6,576 nucleotides of DNA from assembly GCA_003219495.1 (NCBI GenBank), contig QHOZ01000089.1:1320-7895 (forward strand), written 5' to 3'. The notes below the pieces were generated by a model. It did not search any database, was not told the DNA's origin, and was given only the letters and a program-made list of their open reading frames with translations. The DNA comes from Verrucomicrobiota bacterium (lineage in GTDB: Bacteria > Verrucomicrobiota > Verrucomicrobiae > Chthoniobacterales > UBA10450). Each line of letters begins with the position of its first letter. Position 1 is the first letter of the stretch. Shown in pieces: positions 5,948 through 6,576 of this stretch. Made by a program: the position numbers and the translations under genes.

Positions 5948-6576
5948 TCAATTGCGCACAGGCTGCGCAGTTCCAAAAAGATCTTCGGAAAAATCTTCAC
6001 CGCGAGGCGGCAGGGCTTCGCGAGTTGCCATAACCCATCGTGGTGGGAAAAAACTTCGCGATTCCGCGGCCAGATTGGTGTTTGGATTCACAAACAGTTC
6101 GGGCCGGCGTCCATTAATGGAAACAAAGATCCGCGCTTCAACGGTGAGCGGCTGTGTGGCCCTTCGCGGCATGGTCTCTGATAGGAAATGCGCGCATTGA
6201 AGGACGGTATCCGGCTGCCAATAAAGCCGGACGAGCTGCAAGCGCGTTAAAAAATCGGGCGGCGCAACGCGATTGGTTCTACCGGTCGTCGGGTCGGTGA
6301 TGTAAAAAAATCCTTTCACCGATTGCCGCTGCAACATCATCCGCCAGCAAAACCGGTGCTGCATCCACGCCCACTGTGTCCCGCGCGAAAAAACAAAGGG
6401 ATGAAGGGGGATAAGAAATTGCAGCGCGAGATACGCAATGACGAGCGCGAAGATCGCCGATTGATTTCGCGTTGCTCCGGACGCTGTTTCTTCGGCTGCC
6501 GATAAAGAATGGCCGCGCCGAAAAATTGAAACGACGCGCCGCGGCCAGTTCGGCGGGAGAAATAATGTCGTCGCCG
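5948..6576 (-). CDS. HTTM / vitamin K-dependent gamma-carboxylase-like membrane protein, C-terminal part
   Basis: The frame is open from the right edge of the window to the stop at 5948, giving 208 residues; the N-terminus with most membrane helices lies outside. An ATG at 6364 is internal: reading through it gives one continuous hydrophobic helix (about residues 40-62, QSAIFALVIAYLALQFLIPL) and then WAWMQHRFCWRMML (68-81). This matches the block that follows the last helix in HTTM and gamma-carboxylase-like proteins (HRFSWRMML type). After it comes the soluble C-terminal region: FFYITDPTTGR, a segment with QPDTVLQCAHFL, and ARIFVSINGRRPELFVNP. In animals the family carboxylates glutamate using vitamin K. 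Bacterial members are mostly uncharacterised, and the catalytic region is not visible here, so activity cannot be inferred. Its stop faces barrel copy 2 across a 76-bp gap holding a strong hairpin. Confidence 0.82.
   Translation of the reverse strand, partial: ATTLFLPPNWPRRVVSIFRRGHSLSAAEETASGATRNQSAIFALVIAYLALQFLIPLHPFVFSRGTQWAWMQHRFCWRMMLQRQSVKGFFYITDPTTGRTNRVAPPDFLTRLQLVRLYWQPDTVLQCAHFLSETMPRRATQPLTVEARIFVSINGRRPELFVNPNTNLAAESRSFFPPRWVMATREALPPRGEDFSEDLFGTAQPVRN

Noticed and set aside
5953..6364. Complete small protein starting at ATG 6364 on the minus strand
   Set aside because: The same frame continues open to the window edge and encodes a membrane helix contiguous with the HRFCWRMML block, so the ATG is internal to a larger HTTM-like gene.

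Overview
This 6.6 kb window looks like ordinary chromosome from a Gram-negative bacterium of moderately high GC. The envelope genes fit this: signal peptides, a lipobox, and outer-membrane barrels ending in Phe. Barrel proteins with a GKEMK...AP linker after the signal peptide, together with HTTM and DUF2807 proteins, remind me of soil Verrucomicrobia (Chthoniobacterales/Spartobacteria type). That placement is recalled from memory and was not checked by a search. No start codon in the window has a Shine-Dalgarno core in front of it.

Layout. (1) 1-923, plus strand: the C-terminal end of a PLP-dependent group II amino-acid decarboxylase, joined by an ATGA overlap to a small four-helix membrane protein. 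(2) 931-2562, minus strand: an exported TapB/DUF3108-like protein split into two frames (2263-2562 and 1625-2275), followed by a DUF2807 (GIN) lipoprotein; these probably form one transcription unit. (3) 2631-4157, plus strand, divergent from (2) across 68 bp: a secreted alkaline-phosphatase-superfamily nucleotide pyrophosphatase/phosphodiesterase with all seven metal-site residues. (4) 4235-5871, plus strand: two tandem outer-membrane beta-barrel paralogues. The first is intact. The second is frame-broken near its N-terminus, where it is 28 nt shorter than its partner. Each is followed by a hairpin of shared design. (5) 5948-6576, minus strand: the C-terminal part of an HTTM / vitamin K-dependent gamma-carboxylase-like membrane protein, running off the right edge and converging on the second barrel copy.

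Most products act in the envelope or periplasm, but nothing shows that they form one pathway. I found no mobile element, CRISPR array, tRNA or rRNA, and no convincing previously undescribed system. The points most worth a second look are the two broken reading frames, each with the downstream frame well preserved, and the two post-barrel hairpins, whose stems differ by paired, compensating changes.
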